Shown: positions 35,870 through 44,970, numbered from the stretch's first letter. The stretch is 64,000 bases of DNA from Planctomycetaceae bacterium (GCA_002722955.1 PBMZ01000165.1:1-64000); one strand, 5' to 3'. Numbers and translations: made by a program. The notes: generated by a model not told the origin, from the sequence alone.

Positions 35870-37267
35870 TTACTCGGCGTGCCTTCGGCGTTCGATCGCG
35901 CTGACTTCTTCTGTCGTCAAGAAGCCCCAGTCCAAAGCTTCGTCTTGAATGTAATTCTTTCCGAGTGTTAGCGCCGTGCGGGCCTTGGCCAGTTCGTAAC
36001 CCAGATAGAAGGCATGAGCTGGCTCCAACTCGGCCGCTCCTGATGCCTGGCATTCGGCCACTGCACGGTCGAAGACTTCGTACGGATCGCTGCCGCGCCA
36101 ATAGCCATAGCGATTGATCAGGTAGATCTCTTCGGCTTCGGCGAAGATTCGAAAGTTGGCGTCTTTGACATCGCTGGCGATAACCGAGAGCAACTCATCG
36201 CCCAACTCTCGCAGTTTGTTATCTCTCAGCATTACCAAACGCGAATCGATATGTTTCGGCAGCGTTTTGTGATCGACGCTGTACTTCGTAAGCCGCCGAG
36301 CAACATCGAACTCGGCAACTGAGGATTGACACCAGTTGATCACTTCTGTCGTTAACACGCTGTGGACGTTGAGTTCCTGGCAAATCCCCGCCAACAGAAA
36401 GTTGACGCCGGCAGAGTCGACTTCGGTGAGTTCGGTGAGGTTGCCGATACCCATCATGATCTCGACATCAGGAAGCCACTTGCGAACTTCGAAGTAGCGT
36501 GCCAATGACGCGGCGAACCCAAATCCGATCGGTTCGATAATCGGGTCAACTCGAAACGGTGTCCCTGAAGCCAAAAGGGCGTCGATGGTTGTTTGCATCG
36601 TCGACGGATCGCGAATCTCGTCGGGAATCACGACCACCTCAACACCAAGCTTTCCGAGCCACTCAACATTGGACGAGTTGCAACTCAGGACAAGCTCGGC
36701 GCCATGACTGACGGCCGCTTCGACTTCGCGCCGTTCGAAGCTGTCGATCGAGATACGGTGCCCCTCTTTGCGAAGCAGATCGACGACTTCGCCGACGCGA
36801 TTCCAGGTTTGACCGGGAATGCAACCGACGTCGATGACGTCAGCGCCGCTGTCTCGGAAGCTGGCGGCCATGTCGATGATGTCGTCATCCGAGAGATTCG
36901 GCGCGTGGTTGATCTCGGCCAGGATGTCGATGTCGTAAGCCGACAAATCAATCGACTCACGTTGCTTCCCACCGAGGAACTCGGGAAGATCGAACAAATC
37001 TTTGGGGCCCAATTCGACCGGGCAGCCGTAGCGTTCGGTAAGCGAGTCAATGTCGCCTTGGCACCAACCTGGCAAGACGACACGTTCGATGTCTGAAGGC
37101 ACATCGAGTTTCCGCAGCACCCAGTTGGCGTGCATCAATGCCGCGACGCTAATTCCCAACACGCAAACTTCAGGCTCGATTCCGAGCGAATCGTCCAACC
37201 GGCCAAGCACTTTTCGCAACGAGTGCTCGGCCAGTCGACCCGTCACAAATAGAACTCGCTCGGTCAT
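35870..37267 (-). CDS. Dihydropteroate-synthase-like protein (TIGR00284/DUF6513 type)
   Basis: A 465-residue protein. Residues ~1-120 form an N-terminal domain (RVLFVTGRLAEHSLRKVLGR); residues ~110-380 form a TIM barrel like dihydropteroate synthase (ILAEINHAPNLSDDDIIDMA, GADVIDVGCIPGQTWNR, HRISIDSFERREVEAAV, ELVLSCNSSN). This DHPS-related family is known from methanogens, methylotrophs and planctomycetes and is associated with tetrahydromethanopterin-type cofactors. It ends a three-gene operon with a pterin-4a-carbinolamine dehydratase and an SDR (9 and 23 base gaps). A role in making or recycling a pterin C1 carrier is a context-based inference. Confidence 0.85.
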   Translation of the reverse strand: MTERVLFVTGRLAEHSLRKVLGRLDDSLGIEPEVCVLGISVAALMHANWVLRKLDVPSDIERVVLPGWCQGDIDSLTERYGCPVELGPKDLFDLPEFLGGKQRESIDLSAYDIDILAEINHAPNLSDDDIIDMAASFRDSGADVIDVGCIPGQTWNRVGEVVDLLRKEGHRISIDSFERREVEAAVSHGAELVLSCNSSNVEWLGKLGVEVVVIPDEIRDPSTMQTTIDALLASGTPFRVDPIIEPIGFGFAASLARYFEVRKWLPDVEIMMGIGNLTELTEVDSAGVNFLLAGICQELNVHSVLTTEVINWCQSSVAEFDVARRLTKYSVDHKTLPKHIDSRLVMLRDNKLRELGDELLSVIASDVKDANFRIFAEAEEIYLINRYGYWRGSDPYEVFDRAVAECQASGAAELEPAHAFYLGYELAKARTALTLGKNYIQDEALDWGFLTTEEVSAIERRRHAE

Positions 37268-37276
37268 GTTGCCGGA

Positions 37277-37621
37277 TCACTTAACCCATGTTTTGGGATA
37301 ACCATCCAGTGGAGAATCCTCGGCCGGTTTCCACATGGCCACATCTTCGATCTTTCGAGCCAACGCGATATCCATCTGCGTGATTCCGCGGACCTTGTGA
37401 GTTTGGAGCTTGACGATTACTTGAGCGTAGCCCAGTACCAAGTCGGGATGATGCCAAGCGGCCTCGGCGGCATAAGCGATCGCGTTGGCTAACATCATCG
37501 TGTGAGCCCATCCGGGAGTTTTGTACAAGCGGCGAATCCAGCCATCGCGGTACTCCCAACCCGGCAACTTGGCCAGTTCGTCAGCGATTTGTTCATCGGA
37601 AAGAACGACGTCATCGGCCAT
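37277..37621 (-). CDS. Pterin-4a-carbinolamine dehydratase
   Basis: A 114-residue protein of the PCD/DCoH family. It has the conserved LPGWEYRDGWIRRLYKTPGW start and the active-site motif AAWHHPDLVLGYAQVIVKLQ, followed by THKVRGITQMDIALARKIED. PCDs dehydrate 4a-hydroxy-tetrahydropterins; many bacterial copies without aromatic hydroxylases serve other pterin cofactors. No phenylalanine hydroxylase gene is seen here; the neighbours are a DHPS-like protein and an SDR, which points to a folate/methanopterin-related role. Starts at ATG 37621, in the middle of the operon. Confidence 0.92.
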   Translation of the reverse strand: MADDVVLSDEQIADELAKLPGWEYRDGWIRRLYKTPGWAHTMMLANAIAYAAEAAWHHPDLVLGYAQVIVKLQTHKVRGITQMDIALARKIEDVAMWKPAEDSPLDGYPKTWVK

Positions 37622-37644
37622 CTTTTGTTGCTCCTGTGAACGGT

Positions 37645-38430
37645 TTATCTCACTGCGCCGCCGTTGGCGTTGATGACTTGCCCAGTAATATAAGATGCCT
37701 CATCACTGCACAGAAAGCGAGCCAGTTTGGCGATATCTTCTGGAGTGCCCCAGCGTGCGAGCGGTGTCTCGCGGAGAACGCGGTCTTGCCATTCGCCGCT
37801 GGCGGTCTCACCCCAGGCGGTTTTGATCCAACCGGGTGCGATGCAGTTGACTCGAACGTCCGGCGCTACGCTGACCGCCAACGATCGAGTAAAACCCATG
37901 ATGGCACTCTTCGAAGTTGCGAAGAGTTCACCGCTGGGACCGTCCATTCCGCGGTCCGCTTGGTCCCATCCGATGTTAAGAATGCAGCCAGCTGATTGAT
38001 CAGTCATCCGTTCGGCCACCAATTGGCTGAGAAGGACGGTACTCCGCACGTCGACCTCGAACAGACGCTCTAGCTTCTGATCATACGGTAGCTTGGCCGC
38101 CTCTCCGGTCAACAAGTCGACGCCTGCATTGTTAACCCAGATGTCGACTTTCCCCCATACACTCCAAGCGTGGTCAATGAACTCGGGGAACTCTTCCGAC
38201 TGACTCACGTCGAGTAGCAGGCACTTAGAGCGGCGGCCAAGTTGCTCGACGCGTTGCTTGACTTCGTCCGCGTCTTTGATCGATTCGCGAGCATGGATAA
38301 CAACGTCAGCTCCGGCAACTGCCAATTCCAGAGCAATGGCGCGACCGATGCCACTGGATGAGCCAGTAACGACGGCGGTCTTACCGTCGAGGTTTGCAAA
38401 TCCGAGATTTGACGGACTGCGGGATGACAC
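37645..38430 (-). CDS. Short-chain dehydrogenase/reductase-like protein with altered catalytic residues
   Basis: A ~261-residue Rossmann protein with the cofactor motif VVTGSSSGIGRAIALELAVA and the NNAG motif (KVDIWVNNAGVDLL). In the catalytic region the usual Ser (N-I-S-S) is replaced: CILNIGWDQADRG, and the usual Tyr of Y-x-x-x-K is Phe: GELFATSKSAIMGFTRSL. The C-terminus is normal (RVNCIAPGWIKTAWGETA, ITGQVINANGGAV). It heads an operon with pterin enzymes, so a pterin-reductase-like role is plausible. GTG 38430 was chosen; an ATG at 38526 lies inside the inverted repeat at 38491-38564 and gives a non-conserved leader. Confidence 0.78.
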   Translation of the reverse strand: MSSRSPSNLGFANLDGKTAVVTGSSSGIGRAIALELAVAGADVVIHARESIKDADEVKQRVEQLGRRSKCLLLDVSQSEEFPEFIDHAWSVWGKVDIWVNNAGVDLLTGEAAKLPYDQKLERLFEVDVRSTVLLSQLVAERMTDQSAGCILNIGWDQADRGMDGPSGELFATSKSAIMGFTRSLAVSVAPDVRVNCIAPGWIKTAWGETASGEWQDRVLRETPLARWGTPEDIAKLARFLCSDEASYITGQVINANGGAVR

Positions 38431-38490
38431 GGTTTTGCCAATCGGAATACTACGACCAATCGATAACTGGCCGTTTCGAAGCCAAATCTT

Positions 38491-38564
38491 CTCGACAGCG
38501 AATGAAAAGAGACAGCGAATTTCCATCTGGAAACATTCGCTGTCTCTTTTTGTTCGCTGTCGAG
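38491..38564. repeat. Inverted repeat, 30-base arms with internal GACAGCGAA repeats
   Basis: The arms 38491-38520 and 38535-38564 are reverse complements with two mismatches in 30; the loop itself contains TTCCA-TC-TGGAA, extending the stem. Each arm contains GACAGCGAA twice. It lies between secDF and the SDR gene, both on the minus strand, and the SDR frame would otherwise start inside it. Confidence 0.9.
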
Positions 38565-38577
38565 AGAACTGCCGGAT

Positions 38578-41500
38578 CTATGTCGCCGCTTGAGTTGTTC
38601 CCGACGATCGATTCATCAACCAGAGCAACACGGGACTGGCGACGTAGATCGAGCTGTACGTTCCAACAATCACTCCCAACACCAGGCAGAAGGCGAAGCC
38701 GTGAATGCCTTCGCCGCCGCGGATGTAAAGAATGATGACGACCAAAAACGTCGTGAACGAGGTTAGCAGCGTCCGCGCTAACGTTTGGTTCAAACTGACA
38801 TTCACCATCGTGTTCGTGAGCGCGGGGTTCTTGCCGCGGACTTCACGAATGCGGTCGAAGACGACGATCGTATCGTTCAGCGAATAACCAACAATGGTCA
38901 AGAACGCGGCGATCATTGGCAGGTTGATTTTGAAATCGTTCAACATCAACAACTGGCCAAAACCATTTCCACTCAGATACGAAGCCAAGGCAACCATGCC
39001 CAACACGACCAACACGTCGTGAACCAAGGCCGCAACGGCGGCGAGGCCAAACGTGATGCGTTGGAAACGGAACCAAATGTAGGCAACGATGGCTGCCAAG
39101 CTGACCAACATCGCGATCAACGCGGCCGACTGCATTTCGACACCGACCGACTTCGCGAACTTGTTGACCTCGTCAAAGTTCGGCGAGGACTTCATCGTCT
39201 CTTGCATGCTCAGCAGTGCCGAGTTCAAAGCACCTGACGACAGTGCTGGGCGAACGCTCAATTCAAACTCGGAATAAGGCTTCGTTGAGAGAGCACCCTT
39301 CTCTGTTCCCGATCCCTTGGTGCCTTTCAGGGCAAACAAGCTTGCTGGATCATCGAATTCGTCAGTTGTCCCGCTGATAGCGGCCTTCAAATAGTCGGCA
39401 ACGCGAACTTCTGTCAGCTCGCTCGTCAAAGTCAGCGTCGATTTCGATCCGCCCTCGAAACCAGAAACGACCGACGGTGCTTCCTCACCGTCTTTCTTTT
39501 CGGGCACGGGAATTTCTTCCACAGGCGTAAAGGCCATCTCGACCTTATTGAGTTCCAACTCGCTGTCGTCAAATGCAACCGAGACCTTTTCTCTGACCGC
39601 ACCCACGTCATCTTCGGTGGTTCGCAAGCGGTAGCGTTTGCCGACGTCACTGGATTGGTCTTCGCCAGTCCGAGTGATCCGCTCGATCGTAATACCCGTG
39701 CCGAGTTCCTTTTCCCATTCAGCGCGAACATCGTCTAACTTCGCGTCGTTAACAAACTCAAACGTGACCATCGAGCCGCCACGGAAATCGATGTCGAGAT
39801 TATCGGCTCCACGTGTGAAGAGGCTTCCCATTCCGCAGACAATCAAGATCGCCGAAACGATAGCGGCGATCGATTTTTTGCCGATGAAGTCGAACTCGGT
39901 CGAGCCAACAATGCTCATCATGCTCAAGCCCTTGGCTCGCGATTTTCGCTCGAACAGATCGAAGATCAATCGGCCACAATAAAGGGCAGAGAACATACTC
40001 ATCACGATGCCGATGAAGAGTGTGACGGCGAAACCTTTGACTTGGTCTGTTCCAATCATGAACAACACGACGGCCACGATCAGCGTGGTGACGTTGGCAT
40101 CGACGATCGTCGTGAAGGCGCGACCGAAACCGTTTTGAATCGCCATCCGCAAGCTCGATCCGCGATTGGATTCTTCTCGTATACGTTCGAAGATCAAGAC
40201 ATTCGCATCGACGGCCATACCGATCGTCAACACCAAGCCTGCCAAACCGGGCAAGGTAAATGTGCCTTGAATCAACGCCATCATGCCCATCACCAAAACC
40301 AAGTTCAGCAGCAAGCAGATGTTGGCCACGATGCCGGCAAATCGGTAATACACCAGCATGAAAACGACGACTGCTGCCGACGCCAAAATGATGGCGGTGA
40401 TACCCTTTTGTTGAACGTCAGCTCCCAAAAGAGGGCTGATTGTCAACTCGTTGATCGGATCGGGAACCATCGGAATCTCGAGAGCTCCAGCGTTCAAGAC
40501 GTCGATCAAACGATCCACTTCCTTTTGTGTGAAGTTGCCGCTGATTTGGCCGCGTTGTCCGATCGTTTCGATAATGTTTGGCGCCGAGTGAACTTTGCCG
40601 TCCAAGATGATCGCCAATCGTCGCTTGAACTGGCCGTCCAAAGCCGGTCGATTCGCACTTGTCAAATTCGTAAATAGGTAAGTTCCGCGCTGGTCAAATG
40701 TGAAGCCAACCGCCAACTCGCCCCGCTCATTGATCTCTTGCGATGCCTTAACCAAATATTGGCCGGTGACTCGTTCGTTCTCGCCGGTCACCATCACTAA
40801 CAATTGGCGAATGGTGTTATCGCCCACTTTGACGTCGCGAGCAGCAACGTCGCCAAACTCCGCAACGACTTGGCCGTCACCAACGTCACGCCAAGTGGCC
40901 TTCAAACGGCTACCTTCGTAATAGTCGCGTTCGCTGCTATTCAGTTGACGAGCATTCGTGATGATCTGGGAATGGTCGCGCTGATTGGCGAGAATCTCGA
41001 ACTCGAGCGAACCCAGTTGAATGATCTTCAATTTGATCTCGGCCACCGTTTCGGGATCGACGCCAGGGATGATGACTTCGATACGATCCGAACCGATTCG
41101 GCGCACGACGACTTCTTCTGTGCCCGATGGATTCACACGTTTGATGATGGCGCCAACCATTTTGTCGATCGATGCATCAACGTTCTTGCCGCCTTCGGCC
41201 TTTTCGGTGTCGACTTGATAGATCAGGTTCGTGCCACCCTTAAGGTCGATGCCCAGCTTAATCGCATCCTTCCAACTGCGAGGATCGGGTTGCTCGGGTT
41301 CGGCCAACTTGGCGATGCGCAATTGTTGTAGACGGCTCAGATCCTTGAGTTCCTCGGCAATCTTCTCACCGGTGACTTCGGTCGCGCTGAGATCCAGTTC
41401 GCGCAGTCCCTCAAGCTTCTTGATGTGCTTCAGCGATGCGTTGCTCAGCGACGTGTTGCTGAGATCGAGTACCTCAAGCCGTTTCAGACGACCGAGTTTC

Positions 41501-41769
41501 TCTAACCCTTCGTCACTGATTTGAGTGTTCGCCAAATTGACTTCGGTCAACGTGGTGACTTTTCCTGCAGCTTCGAGCAACTCGTCGGTCGTGTCGGCGG
41601 GAAAGTTCGCCGTCGAAACCAACCCGATGTCATCGCGTTGAAACTCGACACCGGCACGTTTCAGTGTTTGCACGGGATCTTGCTGGCAACCCACGAATGC
41701 CGACAACAGCATCGACAAGCAGGTCAACTTGATCAGGAAACCAAGGCGAATGGACTTCGCAGTCTCCAT
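38578..41769 (-). CDS. secDF: Fused SecD-SecF translocase subunit with lipobox and leucine-rich repeats
   Basis: A 1,063-residue fusion. Residues 1-28 look like a lipoprotein signal (LSMLLSAFVGC, Cys28). Residues ~70-150 hold four leucine-rich repeats (TLTEVNLANTQISDEGLEKL, RLEVLDLSNTSLSNASLKHI, LRELDLSATEVTG). SecD begins with LGIDLKGGTNLIYQVD (~172), followed by its periplasmic domain (LAVGFTFDQRGTYLFTNLTS) and helices with LAGLVLTIGMAVDANVLIFE. SecF begins with NLDIDFRGGSMVTFEF and ends with the six-helix pattern including VGYSLNDTIVVFDRIREVRG. SecDF uses the proton gradient to aid protein export. It follows yajC and a small membrane gene in the order tgt-yajC-X-secDF. The lipobox may instead act as the first SecD helix. 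Confidence 0.94.
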   Translation of the reverse strand: METAKSIRLGFLIKLTCLSMLLSAFVGCQQDPVQTLKRAGVEFQRDDIGLVSTANFPADTTDELLEAAGKVTTLTEVNLANTQISDEGLEKLGRLKRLEVLDLSNTSLSNASLKHIKKLEGLRELDLSATEVTGEKIAEELKDLSRLQQLRIAKLAEPEQPDPRSWKDAIKLGIDLKGGTNLIYQVDTEKAEGGKNVDASIDKMVGAIIKRVNPSGTEEVVVRRIGSDRIEVIIPGVDPETVAEIKLKIIQLGSLEFEILANQRDHSQIITNARQLNSSERDYYEGSRLKATWRDVGDGQVVAEFGDVAARDVKVGDNTIRQLLVMVTGENERVTGQYLVKASQEINERGELAVGFTFDQRGTYLFTNLTSANRPALDGQFKRRLAIILDGKVHSAPNIIETIGQRGQISGNFTQKEVDRLIDVLNAGALEIPMVPDPINELTISPLLGADVQQKGITAIILASAAVVVFMLVYYRFAGIVANICLLLNLVLVMGMMALIQGTFTLPGLAGLVLTIGMAVDANVLIFERIREESNRGSSLRMAIQNGFGRAFTTIVDANVTTLIVAVVLFMIGTDQVKGFAVTLFIGIVMSMFSALYCGRLIFDLFERKSRAKGLSMMSIVGSTEFDFIGKKSIAAIVSAILIVCGMGSLFTRGADNLDIDFRGGSMVTFEFVNDAKLDDVRAEWEKELGTGITIERITRTGEDQSSDVGKRYRLRTTEDDVGAVREKVSVAFDDSELELNKVEMAFTPVEEIPVPEKKDGEEAPSVVSGFEGGSKSTLTLTSELTEVRVADYLKAAISGTTDEFDDPASLFALKGTKGSGTEKGALSTKPYSEFELSVRPALSSGALNSALLSMQETMKSSPNFDEVNKFAKSVGVEMQSAALIAMLVSLAAIVAYIWFRFQRITFGLAAVAALVHDVLVVLGMVALASYLSGNGFGQLLMLNDFKINLPMIAAFLTIVGYSLNDTIVVFDRIREVRGKNPALTNTMVNVSLNQTLARTLLTSFTTFLVVIILYIRGGEGIHGFAFCLVLGVIVGTYSSIYVASPVLLWLMNRSSGTTQAAT

Positions 41770-41784
41770 GGGTTTTCTCCGGTA

Positions 41785-41915
41785 AGCTGTTAGCCATCGC
41801 GTTTAGCAGTTAGCTATTAGCTCTTAATTCTGTTCGAGATGTGATACGAATAAAGTTCGTGATTTGGTTGGTAAGGCCATCACCGTCCAAGGCTAACTGC
41901 TAAACGCTAACAGCT
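41785..41915. repeat. Long-looped inverted repeat built of GTTAGC words
   Basis: The left arm 41785-41814 and right arm 41892-41915 pair over AGCTGTTAGC and GTTTAGCAGTTAGC, with a 6-base insertion in the left arm. The loop is 77 bases. It sits between secDF and the small membrane-protein gene, so the two may not be one simple transcript. Confidence 0.8.
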
Positions 41916-41927
41916 AACCGCTACTTA

Positions 41928-42290
41928 TTACCTCTGAACCGTGACGTTGGGCATGGCTTCCTCGATCTTTTCCACGCCTTCGTCGGTGATTTTGTACGCC
42001 TCGTTCTTGGTATTTGCCTCGTGCAGCTTGGCGTTGTACGCGGATTGCTCGACATTGCCTTTGAATACCTGGTAAGCAAACGGTGTGATTGCCAGGAAGA
42101 GCGATAACAAAATCGTGCTGATCCGATTACTGTACTCTTTGGCTTTGAACGCCTTGGCGATGAATGGACCAATGATAAAAGGCAGGACAACGACCATGAC
42201 GATGATCAAAAACATCATCCAGCCCGGTGTCCGTTGAGGCCCTAATTCAAAAGTTGTGGCCGCCAGCGTCTGAGTGAAATACGAGAGCAT
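41928..42290 (-). CDS. Small membrane protein between yajC and secDF
   Basis: A 120-residue protein with two membrane helices (WMMFLIIVMVVVLPFIIGPF and ISTILLSLFLAITPFAYQVF) separated by a short Lys-rich cytoplasmic loop, then a ~45-residue polar, periplasmic tail (NVEQSAYNAKLHEANTKNEA). I recognise no family. Its position between yajC and secDF suggests a link to the Sec holo-translocon, such as an accessory subunit, but that is position-based inference. ATG 42290. Confidence 0.75.
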   Translation of the reverse strand: MLSYFTQTLAATTFELGPQRTPGWMMFLIIVMVVVLPFIIGPFIAKAFKAKEYSNRISTILLSLFLAITPFAYQVFKGNVEQSAYNAKLHEANTKNEAYKITDEGVEKIEEAMPNVTVQR

Positions 42291-42317
42291 TGTTGTTGCC
42301 TAGAGGTCTATGGGGAG

Positions 42318-42349
42318 GATTTGGAATCTTGAATTTCAGATTTCAAATC
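42318..42349. repeat. Weak AT-rich hairpin after yajC
   Basis: The half-sites 42318-42333 and 42334-42349 pair at 13 of 16 positions. It lies 6 bases beyond the yajC stop codon on the minus strand and may mark the end of yajC message or be a degenerate member of the intergenic repeats. Confidence 0.4.
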
Positions 42350-42354
42350 TTAAA

Positions 42355-42708
42355 TCAACTACCGTCTTTATCCGATTTGTCGGTCAACACTTCACGGATG
42401 GCGCTGCCGAGCATTTTGATTCGAGCATTATCATCTATCTTCAAGGTCACCTCGCTACCGTCCTGCGAGATACTGGCCACCGTCCCAATAATTCCACCGA
42501 TCGTGACCACTCGGTCATTCTTCTTCATCGACTCGATGAGCTTTTGCTGCCGCTTCCTCTCTTTACCAGGGCTATTGAATAAGAAGGTATAGAGGAAAAA
42601 GATGATGACCATCGGGATGATGAAGGCGAGAATGCTGCCCGAATCTCCATCATCTCCTTTGTCAGCCGCCTGCGCCAGCAAGGTAAAAACTGCCCAACTG
42701 TGTCCCAT
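42355..42708 (-). CDS. yajC: Sec translocon accessory protein YajC
   Basis: A 117-residue membrane protein: an Asp/Gly-rich N-terminus (AADKGDDGDSGS), one helix (ILAFIIPMVIIFFLYTFLFN), and a cytoplasmic domain with the family signature QQKLIESMKKNDRVVTIGGI followed by IGTVASISQDGSEVTLKIDD. YajC associates with SecDF in the inner membrane. The order tgt-yajC-(small gene)-secDF is like the tgt-yajC-secD-secF cluster of many bacteria with one gene inserted. Confidence 0.95.
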   Translation of the reverse strand: MGHSWAVFTLLAQAADKGDDGDSGSILAFIIPMVIIFFLYTFLFNSPGKERKRQQKLIESMKKNDRVVTIGGIIGTVASISQDGSEVTLKIDDNARIKMLGSAIREVLTDKSDKDGS

Positions 42709-42953
42709 TGGTTAACGCTCAATTCTGGATGCAATTTTCTGAAGTTGTTGTTCGTCGAGTGTCACACTCTCTTATCGTTGTCATCCAATTTGACTCAGTT
42801 GGGTTAATCCAAAGATCAACGAAACGTTGAAAACTCCCTTTTCTCAACGGGTTGCGATTCGAGATCGCGGCAATTTCACCGGCTTTTGGCTCAGCAACAT
42901 CGCCTAAATGTGGAGACACCGTCCCCGCACTTCGAAAATACGAAGCGGGTATC

Positions 42954-44072
42954 TTAGACAGAAGTGCCCCAATCAGCAAGCTGAACGGCACGAAACTCGG
43001 CCGCTCGATTATCTTGGATCGCCGTTCGCAGGTCTCGCAGCAACTTCTGGTAGAACGCGATGTTATGCCAAGACAGCAAAATCGGCCCGAGCATCTCCTT
43101 GGCGATGAACAAATGACGAATGTAAGCGCGGCTGAATTTCTGGCAAACGGGGCACTCGCAGGCCTCGTCGATGGGCCCTGGATCGCGCTGATGTTTGAGG
43201 TTTCGCAGCCGAATCGGCCCCTTGCTGGTGAAGGCCATCGCATTTCGACCGTTTCGAGTCGGCATGACGCAGTCAAATAAATCGATCCCGCGGCAAACGG
43301 CTTCCAGCAAGTCCTCGGGCCTGCCTACTCCCATCAAATACCGTGGCTTCTCCTGAGGAAGCATGGGAGTCGTCCAGTCGAGCGTCTCGTACATCTGCTC
43401 GGGAGACTCACCGACGCTCAAACCGCCGACGGCGTAGCCAGGAAAGTCCAGTGGCAAGAGTCCCTCGACCGACCGTTCCCGCTGGCGTCGAATCGTGGCG
43501 CCCTGGACAATCCCAAACAACGCCTGATCCGGTCGCTGGTGAGCATCCCGGCAACGAACGGCCCAACGACTGGTCAAGTCGACGGCCGCTTGAATCTTTT
43601 CCTCAGGCCAATCGGCGGGCGGGCACTGGTCCAGGCACATGATGACGTCCGCACCCAACATCTCCTGAATCCGAGTCGCCCGTTCCGGCGACAGTTCCAG
43701 CAAACTGCCATCAATGTGCGAGCGAAACACGACCTGCTTTTCATCCAGTTTGCGGAGACTAGCCAAGCTAAAGACTTGAAAGCCGCCACTATCCGTTAGG
43801 ATGGGACCATCCCATTGCATAAACTGGTGCAGCCCACCCAGCTCCTCGACGATCTCGGCGCCTGGCCGTAGAGCCAGATGATAAGTATTCGACAGCACCA
43901 TCTGAGACCCCGCCTGCCGAAGCTGCTCGCCGGTGAGTCCCTTGACGCTGGCCAAGGTGCCAACTGGCATAAATGCGGGCGTCTGAACAACTCCATGAGG
44001 CGTCTTCCACCGCCCAGCGCGCGCCGAGGTGGCTGAATCTTGGTGATCAAGACTGAACTGAAAGTGGGACAT
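42954..44072 (-). CDS. tgt: tRNA-guanine transglycosylase (queuine/preQ1)
   Basis: A 372-residue enzyme that exchanges guanine-34 of GUN-anticodon tRNAs for the queuosine precursor. Visible motifs: [20 protein letters not shown], the catalytic Asp region [40 protein letters not shown], the second catalytic Asp segment in [20 protein letters not shown] and the zinc ligands [21 protein letters not shown] 44072 follows a GTG three bases upstream; either gives the same protein bar one residue. It leads the secretion gene cluster; a 245-base gap separates it from yajC. Confidence 0.96.
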   Translation of the reverse strand: MSHFQFSLDHQDSATSARAGRWKTPHGVVQTPAFMPVGTLASVKGLTGEQLRQAGSQMVLSNTYHLALRPGAEIVEELGGLHQFMQWDGPILTDSGGFQVFSLASLRKLDEKQVVFRSHIDGSLLELSPERATRIQEMLGADVIMCLDQCPPADWPEEKIQAAVDLTSRWAVRCRDAHQRPDQALFGIVQGATIRRQRERSVEGLLPLDFPGYAVGGLSVGESPEQMYETLDWTTPMLPQEKPRYLMGVGRPEDLLEAVCRGIDLFDCVMPTRNGRNAMAFTSKGPIRLRNLKHQRDPGPIDEACECPVCQKFSRAYIRHLFIAKEMLGPILLSWHNIAFYQKLLRDLRTAIQDNRAAEFRAVQLADWGTSV

Positions 44073-44105
44073 CACGGCAATCGCGTGGGTTTGAAAGCTC
44101 GTTGA

Positions 44106-44879
44106 CTACTTCTTTGCGTCCTTCACAGACGGCTCGCCGATCCGACCCGCGGACCATTGAACGGCTTTGCTGATGACGTTCAGGAACGTCTCGTCGGCGA
44201 AGGTTTCTCGAGAGTGGCCATACGTCGTTCCGAACACGCGGGCCTTGCCGTATTGGTTGGTCCACATGATTGGATGCAACTTCTTATTCTTCTCGCTGAC
44301 CGAAGTCGCTAAGACCTTGGTGTTGGGCCAGACCTTTTTAACGATGTAGAGTTCGTCTTTAGGAGTCTTATAGTCTTTCGGGAAGCCCTGCATGATCGGG
44401 TGCTTTGCAGCGACGACTCTGACTCCATATTCGCTTTTGTGTTCATGGTGTGTACTGGTGACACCCAAGAACTCTCGCCAGTCGTCGATTTTTGCCGCGC
44501 GGTAAGTGTGCATGGCGCAGTGAATGACAACAGCGTTCACGCCATCTTTGTGAGCCTTCGTGATGCGGCGAATGTATTCTTCGTCGGTCGTGTTGGCGAA
44601 ACACTCGTTATGGATCACAACGTCATAGCCCTTGCCCCAATCCTTGTTGTCGTACAAAGCAATCTTCCCCCGCGTACCCTTGCCACCTTCATTAACCACG
44701 GTCCACTCGGCAGCGACCTTGTTCCTTTTGAGGGCCTTCTTCATCTGAGCCGTTTGGAAATCGTAATCGTGGCAACATCCACCCGTCACCAACAGAATGC
44801 GAATCGGCTTATCATCTGCAAAAGTCAGCGTGGAAGAAGTCAGGCAAAGAGCGAGCACAAGGTATGAAAGGCGATGCAT
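44106..44879 (-). CDS. Secreted ThuA-like protein
   Basis: A 257-residue protein with signal peptide (MHRLSYLVLALCLTSSTLTF). The ThuA-like flavodoxin-type fold follows: IRILLVTGGCCHDYDFQTAQ, DVVIHNECFANTTDEEYIRR, DGVNAVVIHCAMHTYRAAKI, HPIMQGFPKDYKTPKDELYI, and RVFGTTYGHSRETFADETFL. ThuA proteins take part in trehalose/sugar use or act as glutamine-amidotransferase-like folds without that activity. ATG 44879; the upstream open frame reaches into the DUF1552 gene and is not conserved. It could share a transcript with the cytochrome-type genes upstream. Confidence 0.87.
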   Translation of the reverse strand: MHRLSYLVLALCLTSSTLTFADDKPIRILLVTGGCCHDYDFQTAQMKKALKRNKVAAEWTVVNEGGKGTRGKIALYDNKDWGKGYDVVIHNECFANTTDEEYIRRITKAHKDGVNAVVIHCAMHTYRAAKIDDWREFLGVTSTHHEHKSEYGVRVVAAKHPIMQGFPKDYKTPKDELYIVKKVWPNTKVLATSVSEKNKKLHPIMWTNQYGKARVFGTTYGHSRETFADETFLNVISKAVQWSAGRIGEPSVKDAKK

Positions 44880-44970
44880 GGTTAGGTCCGTGTTGGAGCA
44901 AGAAAGAAACACAAATGTGGCATCAAAGATAACCGCGAGTTCTTTCAATCGCCATGCAACGCTGGATTTA

